Positions 54,126 through 61,201 of a stretch of 64,000 nt of DNA are shown here, piece by piece. The stretch's first letter is position 1, and each line of letters begins with the position of its first letter. Origin of the DNA: Beijerinckiaceae bacterium (GTDB taxonomy: Bacteria > Pseudomonadota > Alphaproteobacteria > Rhizobiales > Beijerinckiaceae). The stretch lies in NCBI GenBank assembly GCA_021324915.1, contig JAJPIC010000011.1, forward strand, positions 62,001 to 126,000, read 5' to 3'. Both the position numbers and the translations under genes were made by a program. The notes beneath the pieces were generated by a model. That model was not told the DNA's origin and did not search any database. It was given only the letters and a program-made list of their open reading frames with translations.

Positions 54126-55376
54126 TCACTGGTCGCCCCTGAGTGCGCTGGCGCGCTTGTGCATCAGCTCGCGTTCTCGCTCATTGCTGGTCAGCGCCGC
54201 CGCGCGTTCGAATTCTTGGCGTGCTTCGTCCTGGCGGCCAAGTTTCTCCAGAAGATCAGCGCGCACCGCCGGCAGGAGGTGGTAATGTCTGAGCGTGGCG
54301 TCGGACATGAGCGCATCGGTGATGTCGAGGCCGGCTTGCGGTCCGAATGCCATGCCCATCGCCAGGGCGCGGTTCAATTCCACCACTGGCGATGGCATGA
54401 CGTGTCCGAGCGCCGTGTAAAGCGCTGCGATCCTTATCCAGTCGGTCTCCTCTGGGGTAAGCGCGCGCGCATGGCAGGCCGCAATTGCCGCTTGCAGCGT
54501 ATAGATTCCGGCCTTTCCCAAATCCTGCGCCCTGCCAAGCGCTTCGAGCCCGTGCCGGATGAGAACATGGTCCCATTGCGCCCGGTCTTGGTCGAGAAGC
54601 AGAATCGGTTCGCCCTCGGGGCTGACCCGCGCGCCGAATCGCGAAGCTTGCAGCTCCATGAGCGCGACGAGCCCGTGGACTTCGGATTCGCCCGAGGCAA
54701 GATGCGCGAGAATGCGCCCGAGCCGCATCGCTTCCTCGCAGAGCTGCGGCCGCATCCAATCGCCGCCCCTCGTCGCCGTATATCCTTCGTTGAAGATCAG
54801 ATAGATCACTTCCAGCACGGAGGGTAGGCGCTTTATCCGCTCTTCGCCGCGCGGCAGTTCGAAAGCCACGCCGGCCTCGGACAACGTGCGCTTGGCGCGC
54901 ACGATGCGCTGCGCGATCGTCGGCTCGGGCAGGAGAAAGGCGCGTGCGATTTCCTGCGTGGTCAGCCCGCCCATCAGGCGCAGGCAGAGCGCGGCGCGCG
55001 CTTCCTTCGTCAGCACCGGATGGCAGGCGATGAAGATCAGGCGCAGCAGATCGTCGTCGACGGCCTCACTCTCGGAGAGCTCGGGCGCTTCTTCGATCTC
55101 GTCGTCCGCAATCAGATGTTGCTTTTCGGCGAGAAGCCGGTTGCGGCGGACGACGTCGATCGCGCGCCGCTTGCCGACCGTCGTGAGCCAGGCACCCGGG
55201 TTTTCGGGCACGCCGTCCTTCGGCCATTGGACGAGCGCCGCCACGAGCGCCTCCTGCGCCAATTCCTCGGCCAATCCGACATCCCGCACCACGCGGGCCA
55301 GCGCGGCCGTCACCTTTGCAGATTCGATCCGCCACATGGCGTCGATGGTGCGGGAAAGTTCGGACGATGGACTCAA
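54126..55376 (-). CDS. ECF sigma factor of the ECF42 group (TPR-extended)
   Basis: The N-terminal sigma2 (IESAKVTAALARVVRDVGLA, AIDVVRRNRL) and sigma4 regions (GLTTQEIARAFLLPEPTIAQ) are followed by a long C-terminal extension of about 200 residues with TPR-like helices (LVALMELQASR, PVVELNRALAM). This layout, with a DGPF-motif gene directly upstream, is that of ECF42. Homologues begin about a dozen residues before WRIESA, so the TTG at 55376 is used; an ATG at 55337 is the alternative. There is no anti-sigma factor; the extension is known to control activity in this group. Confidence 0.88.
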   Translation of the reverse strand: MSPSSELSRTIDAMWRIESAKVTAALARVVRDVGLAEELAQEALVAALVQWPKDGVPENPGAWLTTVGKRRAIDVVRRNRLLAEKQHLIADDEIEEAPELSESEAVDDDLLRLIFIACHPVLTKEARAALCLRLMGGLTTQEIARAFLLPEPTIAQRIVRAKRTLSEAGVAFELPRGEERIKRLPSVLEVIYLIFNEGYTATRGGDWMRPQLCEEAMRLGRILAHLASGESEVHGLVALMELQASRFGARVSPEGEPILLLDQDRAQWDHVLIRHGLEALGRAQDLGKAGIYTLQAAIAACHARALTPEETDWIRIAALYTALGHVMPSPVVELNRALAMGMAFGPQAGLDITDALMSDATLRHYHLLPAVRADLLEKLGRQDEARQEFERAAALTSNERERELMHKRASALRGDQ

Positions 55377-55399
55377 AAGCGCTGCTCTCGCAAAAGAGC

Positions 55400-55819
55400 T
55401 TACTTGGTCTTGCCGATCTTCTCCATCAGCTCGCGCTCCTGCTGCGCAACCGCGGGCCCGAAGTCTTCCGGCTCGAAGATCTTGCGGATCTCGAGCACGT
55501 CGCCTGGCTCGGCGGGACAGCGGCGCGCCCATTCGATCGCTTCCTCGCGCGATTTCACCTGAAGCAGCCAATATCCGCCGACCGCTTCTTTGGCCTCCGC
55601 GAACGGTCCGTCGGTCACCACGGGCTTGCCTGTCGCAGGAAAGGTCAGGCGCACGGCTTTCTCCGGCGGATGCAGCCCGTCGAGCGCCAGCAGCACGCCG
55701 GCCTTCCGCAATTCTTCGTTGAACTTGCCCATCTTCTCCATCGCGTCGGCCGGCGGCACGAAATCCGCAGAAACCGGCCTTCTGTAAACGTCCGGGATCA
55801 TCATCATCATGAATCGCAT
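55400..55819 (-). CDS. YCII-related DGPF protein
   Basis: A 139-residue ferredoxin-fold protein of the YCII (DGPF) family. It has MRFMMMMIPD at the start and the diagnostic DGPFAEAKEAVGGYWLLQVK. Biochemical function unknown; such genes are the conserved targets and neighbours of ECF42 sigma factors. A good AAGGAG site precedes the ATG, and the sigma gene starts 23 bp after its stop, making a two-gene operon. Confidence 0.9.
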   Translation of the reverse strand: MRFMMMMIPDVYRRPVSADFVPPADAMEKMGKFNEELRKAGVLLALDGLHPPEKAVRLTFPATGKPVVTDGPFAEAKEAVGGYWLLQVKSREEAIEWARRCPAEPGDVLEIRKIFEPEDFGPAVAQQERELMEKIGKTK

Positions 55820-55860
55820 GTTCGTTCTCCTTGCTGGAAGCCGAGTGCTTCCGAAGAGAC

Positions 55861-55887
55861 GTCGAGCGGGCGACACCCGGATCGACA
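55861..55887 (-). promoter_or_regulatory. Candidate ECF42-dependent promoter
   Basis: On the minus strand TGTCGA (55882-55887) is separated by 17 bp from CGAC (55861-55864), about 42 bp before the DGPF gene start. This resembles the TGTCGA / CG(A/T)C type I recall for ECF42 targets, and fits autoregulation of the operon. Confidence 0.5.
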
Positions 55888-56142
55888 TCGCGGCAAGAAA
55901 ATTTTGGCCCAGATGCGGTGCGGCGGCTGGGGACCGGTCGGAGCCAGTTTCAATGTTTGGGCGCAGATCCGCCCAGCGCGCGGATATACTCCGCTCGTTG
56001 CCCACGATGTCGGGGCTCGCGGCCGCAGATTACGCCAGCCCTGTCCCACCGGCGGCAGAGCTCCGGCCTCACCGAGGCCTCGCGATCGCACATCCCGGGC
56101 GCCGCGCAGCCTTCTTGCAATAGCTCCCTCGAAATCCAGCCC

Positions 56143-56186
56143 TCTTTCCCGGACGACGCGGAGCGTCGATCCGGGATCCAGGAGCA
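56143..56186. repeat. Inverted-repeat element related to the 1736-1786 copy
   Basis: TTTCCCGGA CGACGC GGA GCGTCG A TCCGGGA forms a two-part hairpin: inner 6-bp arms CGACGC/GCGTCG and outer CCCGGA/TCCGGG. The following GGATCCAGG links it to the unit at 1736-1786, present in the other orientation. The rest of 55888-56199 shows no gene. Confidence 0.6.
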
Positions 56187-56199
56187 AACGGATCTTGGG

Positions 56200-56445
56200 C
56201 TAATCTTGCTGATCGTGAACCGCGGGATGGTGATGGTAGTGATGATGATGCCGCAGCCCCCAGCTCGACGCGATCGACGGACCGGCGGTCGCGCCCACGA
56301 CGACGCCCGCCACAAGACCAACCGGACCCGCGACCACGGCCCCGGCGACGGCGCCGAGCGCGCCATCGACCGCGCGCTCCTGCGCGAACACGCAGCTTGG
56401 CGCAACCGTCATGGCTAGCACGAGGACAGGAAGAATTTTGCGCAT
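56200..56445 (-). CDS. Small exported glycine-zipper, histidine-rich protein
   Basis: An 81-residue protein with a signal peptide (MRKILPVLVLAMTVAPSCVF, cleavage near FAQ), a glycine-zipper hydrophobic stretch (GAVAGAVVAGPVGLVAGVVV) and a histidine cluster HHHHYHHHPAVH at the C-terminus. The zipper suggests membrane association; the histidines could bind metal ions. No family was recognised. The ATG at 56445 is preferred to the one at 56475 because it starts directly on a signal peptide. Confidence 0.7.
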   Translation of the reverse strand: MRKILPVLVLAMTVAPSCVFAQERAVDGALGAVAGAVVAGPVGLVAGVVVGATAGPSIASSWGLRHHHHYHHHPAVHDQQD

Positions 56446-56674
56446 CGCTCCCCCGATTCGGATGCCAGAATGCAATTCGAAACCTTAATTAAGACCTTAG
56501 AGCGGCGTTCCGGCCGAGATTGGCCGGCAGCTATCGACCGTGTATGGCGCAACCCTTCGCCGCCACATATGCAGAAATAGCTATACTCATCGACTGCCTG
56601 AGGATTGACCGCTAAATTCCTGTCGCTTAGTGGCTATTCCATAGAGGCCCCGGAAAACTGTCGCACTTGCCAAT

Positions 56675-56724
56675 TTGTGACGGTCAAATGACAATCGGAC
56701 CCCGGTTGTGAAGGTCAGATGACA
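56675..56724 (+). promoter_or_regulatory. Two 19-bp direct repeats upstream of a small gene
   Basis: TTGTGACGGTCAAATGACA (56675-56693) and TTGTGAAGGTCAGATGACA (56706-56724) differ at two positions and are spaced 31 bp, about three helical turns. The second ends one base before the GGAGG ribosome site of the gene at 56735. They look like paired binding sites for a regulator. Nothing else recognisable lies in 56446-56674. Confidence 0.5.
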
Positions 56725-56734
56725 CGGAGGCTCC

Positions 56735-56935
56735 ATGGCTCAATTACCGACCGCGACATTTCATGCGTCTGAAGTCGATCTGCATCTCACGAGCGATGGC
56801 AGTACGGCCATGCTGGTCCTTGCCAATGACTTGCGGGGTTTTGCGGTGACAATGCCGCGAACGGTGCTCGACGAATTGCACGCGCGCACGACCGAAGCGC
56901 TTGCCGAAAAGCGCAAGGCAAAGAAGCGCGGCTGA
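56735..56935 (+). CDS. Small hypothetical protein
   Basis: A 66-residue protein (MAQLPTATFHASEVDLHLTS ... VTMPRTVLDELHARTTEALA) with a beta-rich first half and a basic helical end (EKRKAKKRG). No family recognised. A GGAGG site stands 4 nt before the ATG, and two direct repeats lie immediately upstream, supporting a regulated real gene. Confidence 0.6.
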   Translation: MAQLPTATFHASEVDLHLTSDGSTAMLVLANDLRGFAVTMPRTVLDELHARTTEALAEKRKAKKRG

Positions 56936-57106
56936 TCTCCTCGCGCATTTGATCCAAGCGCGCCGAAATCAAAGAATCGAGACACTCACGAATCCGACCC
57001 GCATGTGCTCGGTGCTTTGCTCGATTATAGCCCGGGCGCGTTCTGCCGATCCCCTTCACTCGCCGGCAACTTGTATCCGCGCGTGCGCCTCTGGCGGATT
57101 CACGCG

Positions 57107-57133
57107 GAAGCCGGCAGTGCGCCTGCCGGCTTC
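57107..57133 (-). terminator. GAAGCCGGCAG hairpin after the first omp gene
   Basis: Perfect 11-bp arms GAAGCCGGCAG and CTGCCGGCTTC with a 5-nt loop lie 43 bp past the omp stop. There is no T-tract on the minus strand, so it may be an mRNA-stabilising 3' hairpin rather than a full terminator. The same hairpin occurs after the second omp gene. Confidence 0.5.
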
Positions 57134-57175
57134 ACGTTTCCAGTCCCGAAGGTTCGCAGCAATCGGGTTTGGAGC

Positions 57176-57928
57176 TCAGTATTTCGCGACGACCGGAGCC
57201 GGAGGCGCGAAGATGTCGAAATGATAGCTGAAACCGCCCTGCACCACGCTCTCATCCGGACGCTGCCGATAGCTAAAGCCCGGGAAAGCGACAAGGGAGG
57301 TGTTCGTGAACACGCCGAAATCGGTATAGCGATAATCAGCGAAAACCGACCAGTTCGGATCGATCGCATATTCGATGCCGGCGCCCACCGTCCACCCAAC
57401 TCGGTTATTGTTGATTGTCTCGCCGATTGCTGGCGTGAAATAGGTATATTTGAAGTCGCCGAATGCGACGCCGCCTTGTGCATAGATCAAGAGGCGATCG
57501 AAGGTTATGCCGGCGCGACCCAGGATGGCGGCATCGAAATCCTGACGCGAACGCGTGCCGTTGCCGTTGGGAAGCGTATAGCCGCCCCTGTTATCGGCCC
57601 CGTTGATGTCACCCTCAATCCCGAAGACGAATTGGCTCACCTGGTAATTAAAGCCAACGTGGCCGCCGCCAATCACGCCATTGGTCCGAAAGCCCTGGTT
57701 GAACCCGTCCGGAATGCCGGTCGCGGTGACGAGTTCCTCAGTCGTGTCGGTCCCCCATTCATAGCCGACCTGACCGCCGACATAGATACCGCTCCAGCTG
57801 AAAACCGGCGGGGGCGGAGGAGCGGCGAAAACCGGCGGGCCTTTCGTGTTGGGGAGGTCCGCGGCCAAAACGCCGCCCGTCATCAGACCGAACGCTGCCA
57901 CCGACGCGACGAGGAGCTTCTTGAGCAT
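57176..57928 (-). CDS. Outer-membrane beta-barrel protein, Omp25-like (copy 1)
   Basis: A 250-residue outer-membrane protein with a signal peptide (MLKKLLVASVAAFGLMTGGV, cleavage after LAA), a Pro-rich linker PPVFAAPPPPPVFSW, and an eight-stranded barrel with alternating aromatic girdles (YVGGQVGYEWG, GGGHVGFNYQ, DYRYTDFG) ending VVAKY. This architecture is typical of Rhizobiales Omp25/Omp31-like or RopB-like surface proteins. The 340-bp space behind its start contains only the 3' end of the second copy and a leader with a GGGGGATTT ribosome site. Confidence 0.85.
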   Translation of the reverse strand: MLKKLLVASVAAFGLMTGGVLAADLPNTKGPPVFAAPPPPPVFSWSGIYVGGQVGYEWGTDTTEELVTATGIPDGFNQGFRTNGVIGGGHVGFNYQVSQFVFGIEGDINGADNRGGYTLPNGNGTRSRQDFDAAILGRAGITFDRLLIYAQGGVAFGDFKYTYFTPAIGETINNNRVGWTVGAGIEYAIDPNWSVFADYRYTDFGVFTNTSLVAFPGFSYRQRPDESVVQGGFSYHFDIFAPPAPVVAKY

Positions 57929-58197
57929 GATGAAATCCCCCTCCAAAAACTTATGAAATCTTGAGCGGCTAGTCCGCCACGTGAGTCGTAGATTACGCGA
58001 CCCCAACGTGCAGGAGGAGGCGAAAGTCGCGGATTCGTGTTCACCGCCGCGCGTTTTCTGCCGCCCTGTTACTCAATCGCCACAGGCCGGCATAGCCGAA
58101 AGCCCGCTGTACGCGGGAGGTCACGGGTCGCCGAGATGTTTGCGCAAGTTGCGGGCGCAGGTATTTCGAGAATCGAGAATCGCGACCGAAAACAGCG

Positions 58198-58226
58198 GAA
58201 GCCGGCAGCGCGCGCCTGCCGGCTTC
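58198..58226 (-). terminator. GAAGCCGGCAG hairpin after the second omp gene
   Basis: The same 11-bp arms (58198-58208 and 58216-58226) with a 7-nt loop follow the second omp stop by 42 bp. On the minus strand CGCTGTTTTC follows, giving a modest T-tract, so this copy can serve as a terminator. Confidence 0.6.
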
Positions 58227-58268
58227 ACGTTCCAATCCCGAAGGTTCGCAGCAATCGGGGGTTGGAAC

Positions 58269-59048
58269 TCAGTATTTGGCGACGACCGGTGCCGGCGGCG
58301 AGAACATATCGAATCTATAGCTGAAACCAGCCTCGACTCGATTGTCGCGCTCATGTTCGTGAACGCCAATCGTTCCGCTAACTGGCGGATTGGCTATGAC
58401 GAAGTCGTAGCGGCCGTAATCCGTATAGCGATATTCGACGCGAACCGACCAATTGGGATCGATCGCATATTCGACGCCGCCGCCGGCCGTCCATCCGACA
58501 CGGCCAAAGGTCGCGGTGTCAAAGAACGGTGCGGTTGGAGCATTGAAGCCGTTCTTGAAATCGGCGAAGGCAACGCCGCCCGTGCCATAGAACAGCACGC
58601 GATCCCAGGCCCAACCGATCCGGCCGCGAACCGATCCCTCGATATCAATTCGGGTTGTGTTGGTGATCAGGCCGGGCGCTAGCACCGCCTCAACCCCCGT
58701 GCCGCGATAGCTCGTCCCTTCGATGTCACCCTCGACACCGAAGACGAACTGGGCAACCTGATAATTGAAGCCGGCATGGCCACCACCAACGACGCCCTGG
58801 TCATTGTAGGTTGGCTCTCCAACAGCAACAAAGGGTGCAGGCGGTTCGGAATGGAGATCCCAGCCCGTCGTGCCCCACTGATAGCCGACCTGGCCGCCGA
58901 TGTAGAAGCCGGTCCAGGAGAAGACCGGCGGCGGCGGAGGCGCCGCAAAAACCGGCGGGCCCTTTGTATTCGGAAGATCGGCGGCCAAAACGCCGCCAGT
59001 TGTGAGCCCGAGTGCCGCCACTGACGCGACGAGCAGCTTCTTGATCAT
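58269..59048 (-). CDS. Outer-membrane beta-barrel protein, Omp25-like (copy 2)
   Basis: A 259-residue paralogue of the preceding omp gene. Signal peptide (MIKKLLVASVAALGLTTGGV), linker ADLPNTKGPPVFAAPPPPP and terminal APPAPVVAKY are nearly identical to copy 1, while the loops differ (for example TTGWDLHSEPPAPF versus TDTTEELVTATGIP). The similarity extends into the 3' untranslated hairpin, so the pair arose by tandem duplication. It has its own GAGGGGGATTT ribosome site. Confidence 0.87.
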   Translation of the reverse strand: MIKKLLVASVAALGLTTGGVLAADLPNTKGPPVFAAPPPPPVFSWTGFYIGGQVGYQWGTTGWDLHSEPPAPFVAVGEPTYNDQGVVGGGHAGFNYQVAQFVFGVEGDIEGTSYRGTGVEAVLAPGLITNTTRIDIEGSVRGRIGWAWDRVLFYGTGGVAFADFKNGFNAPTAPFFDTATFGRVGWTAGGGVEYAIDPNWSVRVEYRYTDYGRYDFVIANPPVSGTIGVHEHERDNRVEAGFSYRFDMFSPPAPVVAKY

Positions 59049-59475
59049 GATAAAATCCCCCTCTGAAAAAATTTATAAAAAATTCGGCGGCGGTGCCGCT
59101 GCGTAAACCGGAAGCTATACTCGCTGAATGCGCACTTCCAGGCGAAAGTCACTCTTTTGCGTTGCTCGATTCGAAATTTCCCGAGTCTGTGCTTTCGCCG
59201 CCACAGGCCGGCCGCCTCGATGTTTCGCAAAAGCCGGCGCGGGCGCGAAGTGCAAGTCGCTCTCGCAACGCGGGGCACTCTGATTCAGCCCCGTTCAGGC
59301 CCGATCGGCATGCAAAGCCCCTACTGAGCTCGCCGCGAGAGCGATCATCGCCTTATCATTGATTTCAATCGCGTCAGCCGATCTCGCGCGGACAGGAGCA
59401 AACAGCCTCACCTCATGCGGCTTCGCAGGTTTCAAGCCGCCCCACGCGGCAGGCCCGCCCGATCGCCATATGCCT
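59049..59475. other. 427-bp gap upstream of the omp genes
   Basis: Apart from the omp leader and ribosome site next to 59048 no feature was recognised. An AT-rich patch around 59355-59375 could include a promoter for the omp gene, which would give a long leader. No open frame looks coding. Confidence 0.4.
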
Positions 59476-59640
59476 TTAGAAATGGACCCTGCGAAACAGG
59501 TAGATGAGGCAGAAGGCTATGATGACGAGGAGCAGCCCGATGCCGAGGATATAACGCGTCACATGCGGCGTGATCGCCTGGCGAGCCTGCGTGCCCGTCA
59601 AAACTGGAGCGTTGCGGTCTTCGTTGTGATCTCTTTCCAT
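59476..59640 (-). CDS. Small single-pass membrane protein (54 aa)
   Basis: A short open frame with a GGGAGG ribosome site encodes a polar N-terminus (MERDHNEDRNAPVLTGTQAR), then THVTRY-like PHVTRYILGIG and a membrane span LLLVIIAFCLIYLF ending in RRVHF. The pattern of a charged head, TG..AR.. and one C-terminal membrane helix resembles small membrane proteins common in Rhizobiales. Function unknown. Confidence 0.7.
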   Translation of the reverse strand: MERDHNEDRNAPVLTGTQARQAITPHVTRYILGIGLLLVIIAFCLIYLFRRVHF

Positions 59641-59768
59641 GGCTCGAGACCTCCCTTGACGCGGTTCAACGCGCCCCTAACTTCGCGGTTGCATAAAACG
59701 AGTGTTCGGCCGGGCGAACAACGCTCGGTGCTTGCGGACACGCTGAGCAAACGCTTATTTTATCGGTT

Positions 59769-60029
59769 ATGCGCGACGAGCTGCTGATCAGGGACGTTTG
59801 GGAGAGGTGCCGCGCGAACGCGCTGCACGCGATGCGGCGCGGTGCGGAATTTTACCGTTACCCGCTTCTGCCCGAAGAGCCTGCTTCGATTTACGATACG
59901 TCGCTCGATCCCGAAGGTCGTCCGGTGACCGTCGACTGGCTGATCTTCAAATTCGAACGGCCGGGAGATGGAGATCAAAACGCCGTGATCAAAATCACGT
60001 GCGAGGGTCTCCTCGTTGAGACGGTCTAA
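59769..60029 (+). CDS. Hypothetical protein
   Basis: An 86-residue acidic protein (MRDELLIRDVWERCRANALH ... VDWLIFKFERPGDGDQNAVI). No motif, signal peptide or membrane span was recognised. It appears alone between the small membrane protein (divergent) and a repeat. Codon use fits the genome. Whether it is translated is uncertain because no strong ribosome site precedes it. Confidence 0.5.
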   Translation: MRDELLIRDVWERCRANALHAMRRGAEFYRYPLLPEEPASIYDTSLDPEGRPVTVDWLIFKFERPGDGDQNAVIKITCEGLLVETV

Positions 60030-60059
60030 TGCGGGATTTCTAAAATCGATCAGGTTCGT

Positions 60060-60083
60060 GCTTTTGGAATCGGATCCAAAAGC
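60060..60083. repeat. GCTTTTGGA/TCCAAAAGC palindrome
   Basis: Perfect 9-bp arms GCTTTTGGA (60060-60068) and TCCAAAAGC (60075-60083) around ATCGGA, in the convergent gap between the 86-residue gene and the glycosyltransferase. It could act as a bidirectional 3' hairpin and is of the same design as other short intergenic palindromes in this window. Confidence 0.65.
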
Positions 60084-60096
60084 ATCGCGATCTAGT

Positions 60097-61185
60097 CTAG
60101 CCTGGATTGCCCGTGTTCGAACCGAAGGCGGACGTGCGCTCGTTGCGGATCGGGCGAGCTGATCGGCCAAGGAGACGCTCGTAGCAGCGGACATAATCGA
60201 GCGCCATTCGTTCGGCCGTAAACCGCCGCTCGAAAGCGGCGCGAACTTCGCGCCGGTCCAGACTGGCGAGCCGGCCGATTGCCGCGACGGCTTCGTCTTC
60301 CGTTTCGACGATGAACCCGCTCACTCCCTCCTCGACGACCTCAGGCACGGATCCGCACCGGAAGGCGATCACGGGCGTGCCGCAGGCCATCGCTTCGATC
60401 ATGACGAGTCCGAAGGGTTCCGGCCAATGGATCGGAAATACGAGGGCGCTCGCATTGGCGAGAAACTCTCCTTTGCTTCGATCGTCCATTTCGCCCACGA
60501 GTTCGACAGCCGTGCCATCGACGAGCGGCGCAATAGTCTTGGCAAAATAGCTCTTCTCGCCGCGCGGCAGTTTGGCCGCGATCTTCAGCGGCATTCCGGC
60601 CGCCTTGGCGATTCGAATGGCAACTTCCGGGCCTTTGTCGGCGGTGAGGCGGCCCAGAAAGCCCAGGTACCTGCCGGGCTCAAAGGACGGCCGCAGCGAA
60701 TCCGCCGGAAGGCCATGATAGACCGTGCCAAGCCAATCGGCTTGCGGGAGCGGGATTCGCTGGTGATCCGAAATCGATATGAAGGGCGCGTCCGGAAACA
60801 GATCGACGAGCGATCCAAGCCCGGGAAGATCGAGCCGGCCGTGCAAGGTCGTGAGAAAAGGAACATCGAGCCGGCGAAGCAAGGGAATATGCACCCAATC
60901 GATGTGGCAATGCAGGACGTCGAATTGCTTGGCTTGACGAGCCACCGCCTCGAGCAGACGAGCGTAGGCTGCCATCGGGTCCGACGGTCGTCTGCCGAGC
61001 CGAAGGGACTGCGGCCAGACGCCGACCAAATCGGCCGGAGCTTTTGAATCTGCGCTGGCGAACAATGTCACCTCATGGCCGAGCCTGACCAGCTCTTGCG
61101 TCAGCCATGCGACGACCCGTTCCGTTCCCCCGTAAAGCGCCGGCGGAACGCTTTCAGCAAGCGGTGCGATTTGGGCAATATGCAT
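60097..61185 (-). CDS. Glycosyltransferase family 4 protein
   Basis: A 362-residue GT-B enzyme. The N-terminal acceptor domain begins MHIAQIAPLAESVPPALYGG with GGTERVV, and the C-terminal donor domain has LGFLGRLTADKGPEVAI and the E-X7-E motif in PEPFGLVMIEAMACGTPVIA. The donor is probably a nucleotide sugar; the acceptor is unknown. It follows the TreT-like gene by 16 bp, so the two are probably co-transcribed and may act in trehalose, alpha-glucan or related sugar synthesis. Confidence 0.88.
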   Translation of the reverse strand: MHIAQIAPLAESVPPALYGGTERVVAWLTQELVRLGHEVTLFASADSKAPADLVGVWPQSLRLGRRPSDPMAAYARLLEAVARQAKQFDVLHCHIDWVHIPLLRRLDVPFLTTLHGRLDLPGLGSLVDLFPDAPFISISDHQRIPLPQADWLGTVYHGLPADSLRPSFEPGRYLGFLGRLTADKGPEVAIRIAKAAGMPLKIAAKLPRGEKSYFAKTIAPLVDGTAVELVGEMDDRSKGEFLANASALVFPIHWPEPFGLVMIEAMACGTPVIAFRCGSVPEVVEEGVSGFIVETEDEAVAAIGRLASLDRREVRAAFERRFTAERMALDYVRCYERLLGRSARPIRNERTSAFGSNTGNPG

Positions 61186-61201
61186 CCCCGCCTCTATGCA
61201 A

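Noticed and set aside
57005-57964. Plus-strand open frame of about 319 codons across the first omp gene
   Set aside because: It is the complement of a clear outer-membrane protein with signal peptide and conserved barrel; the frame itself shows no motif.
13106-60083. CRISPR array suggested by the many short repeats
   Set aside because: The repeats are palindromic, of several types, scattered singly between genes, and not regularly spaced; no cas genes are present.
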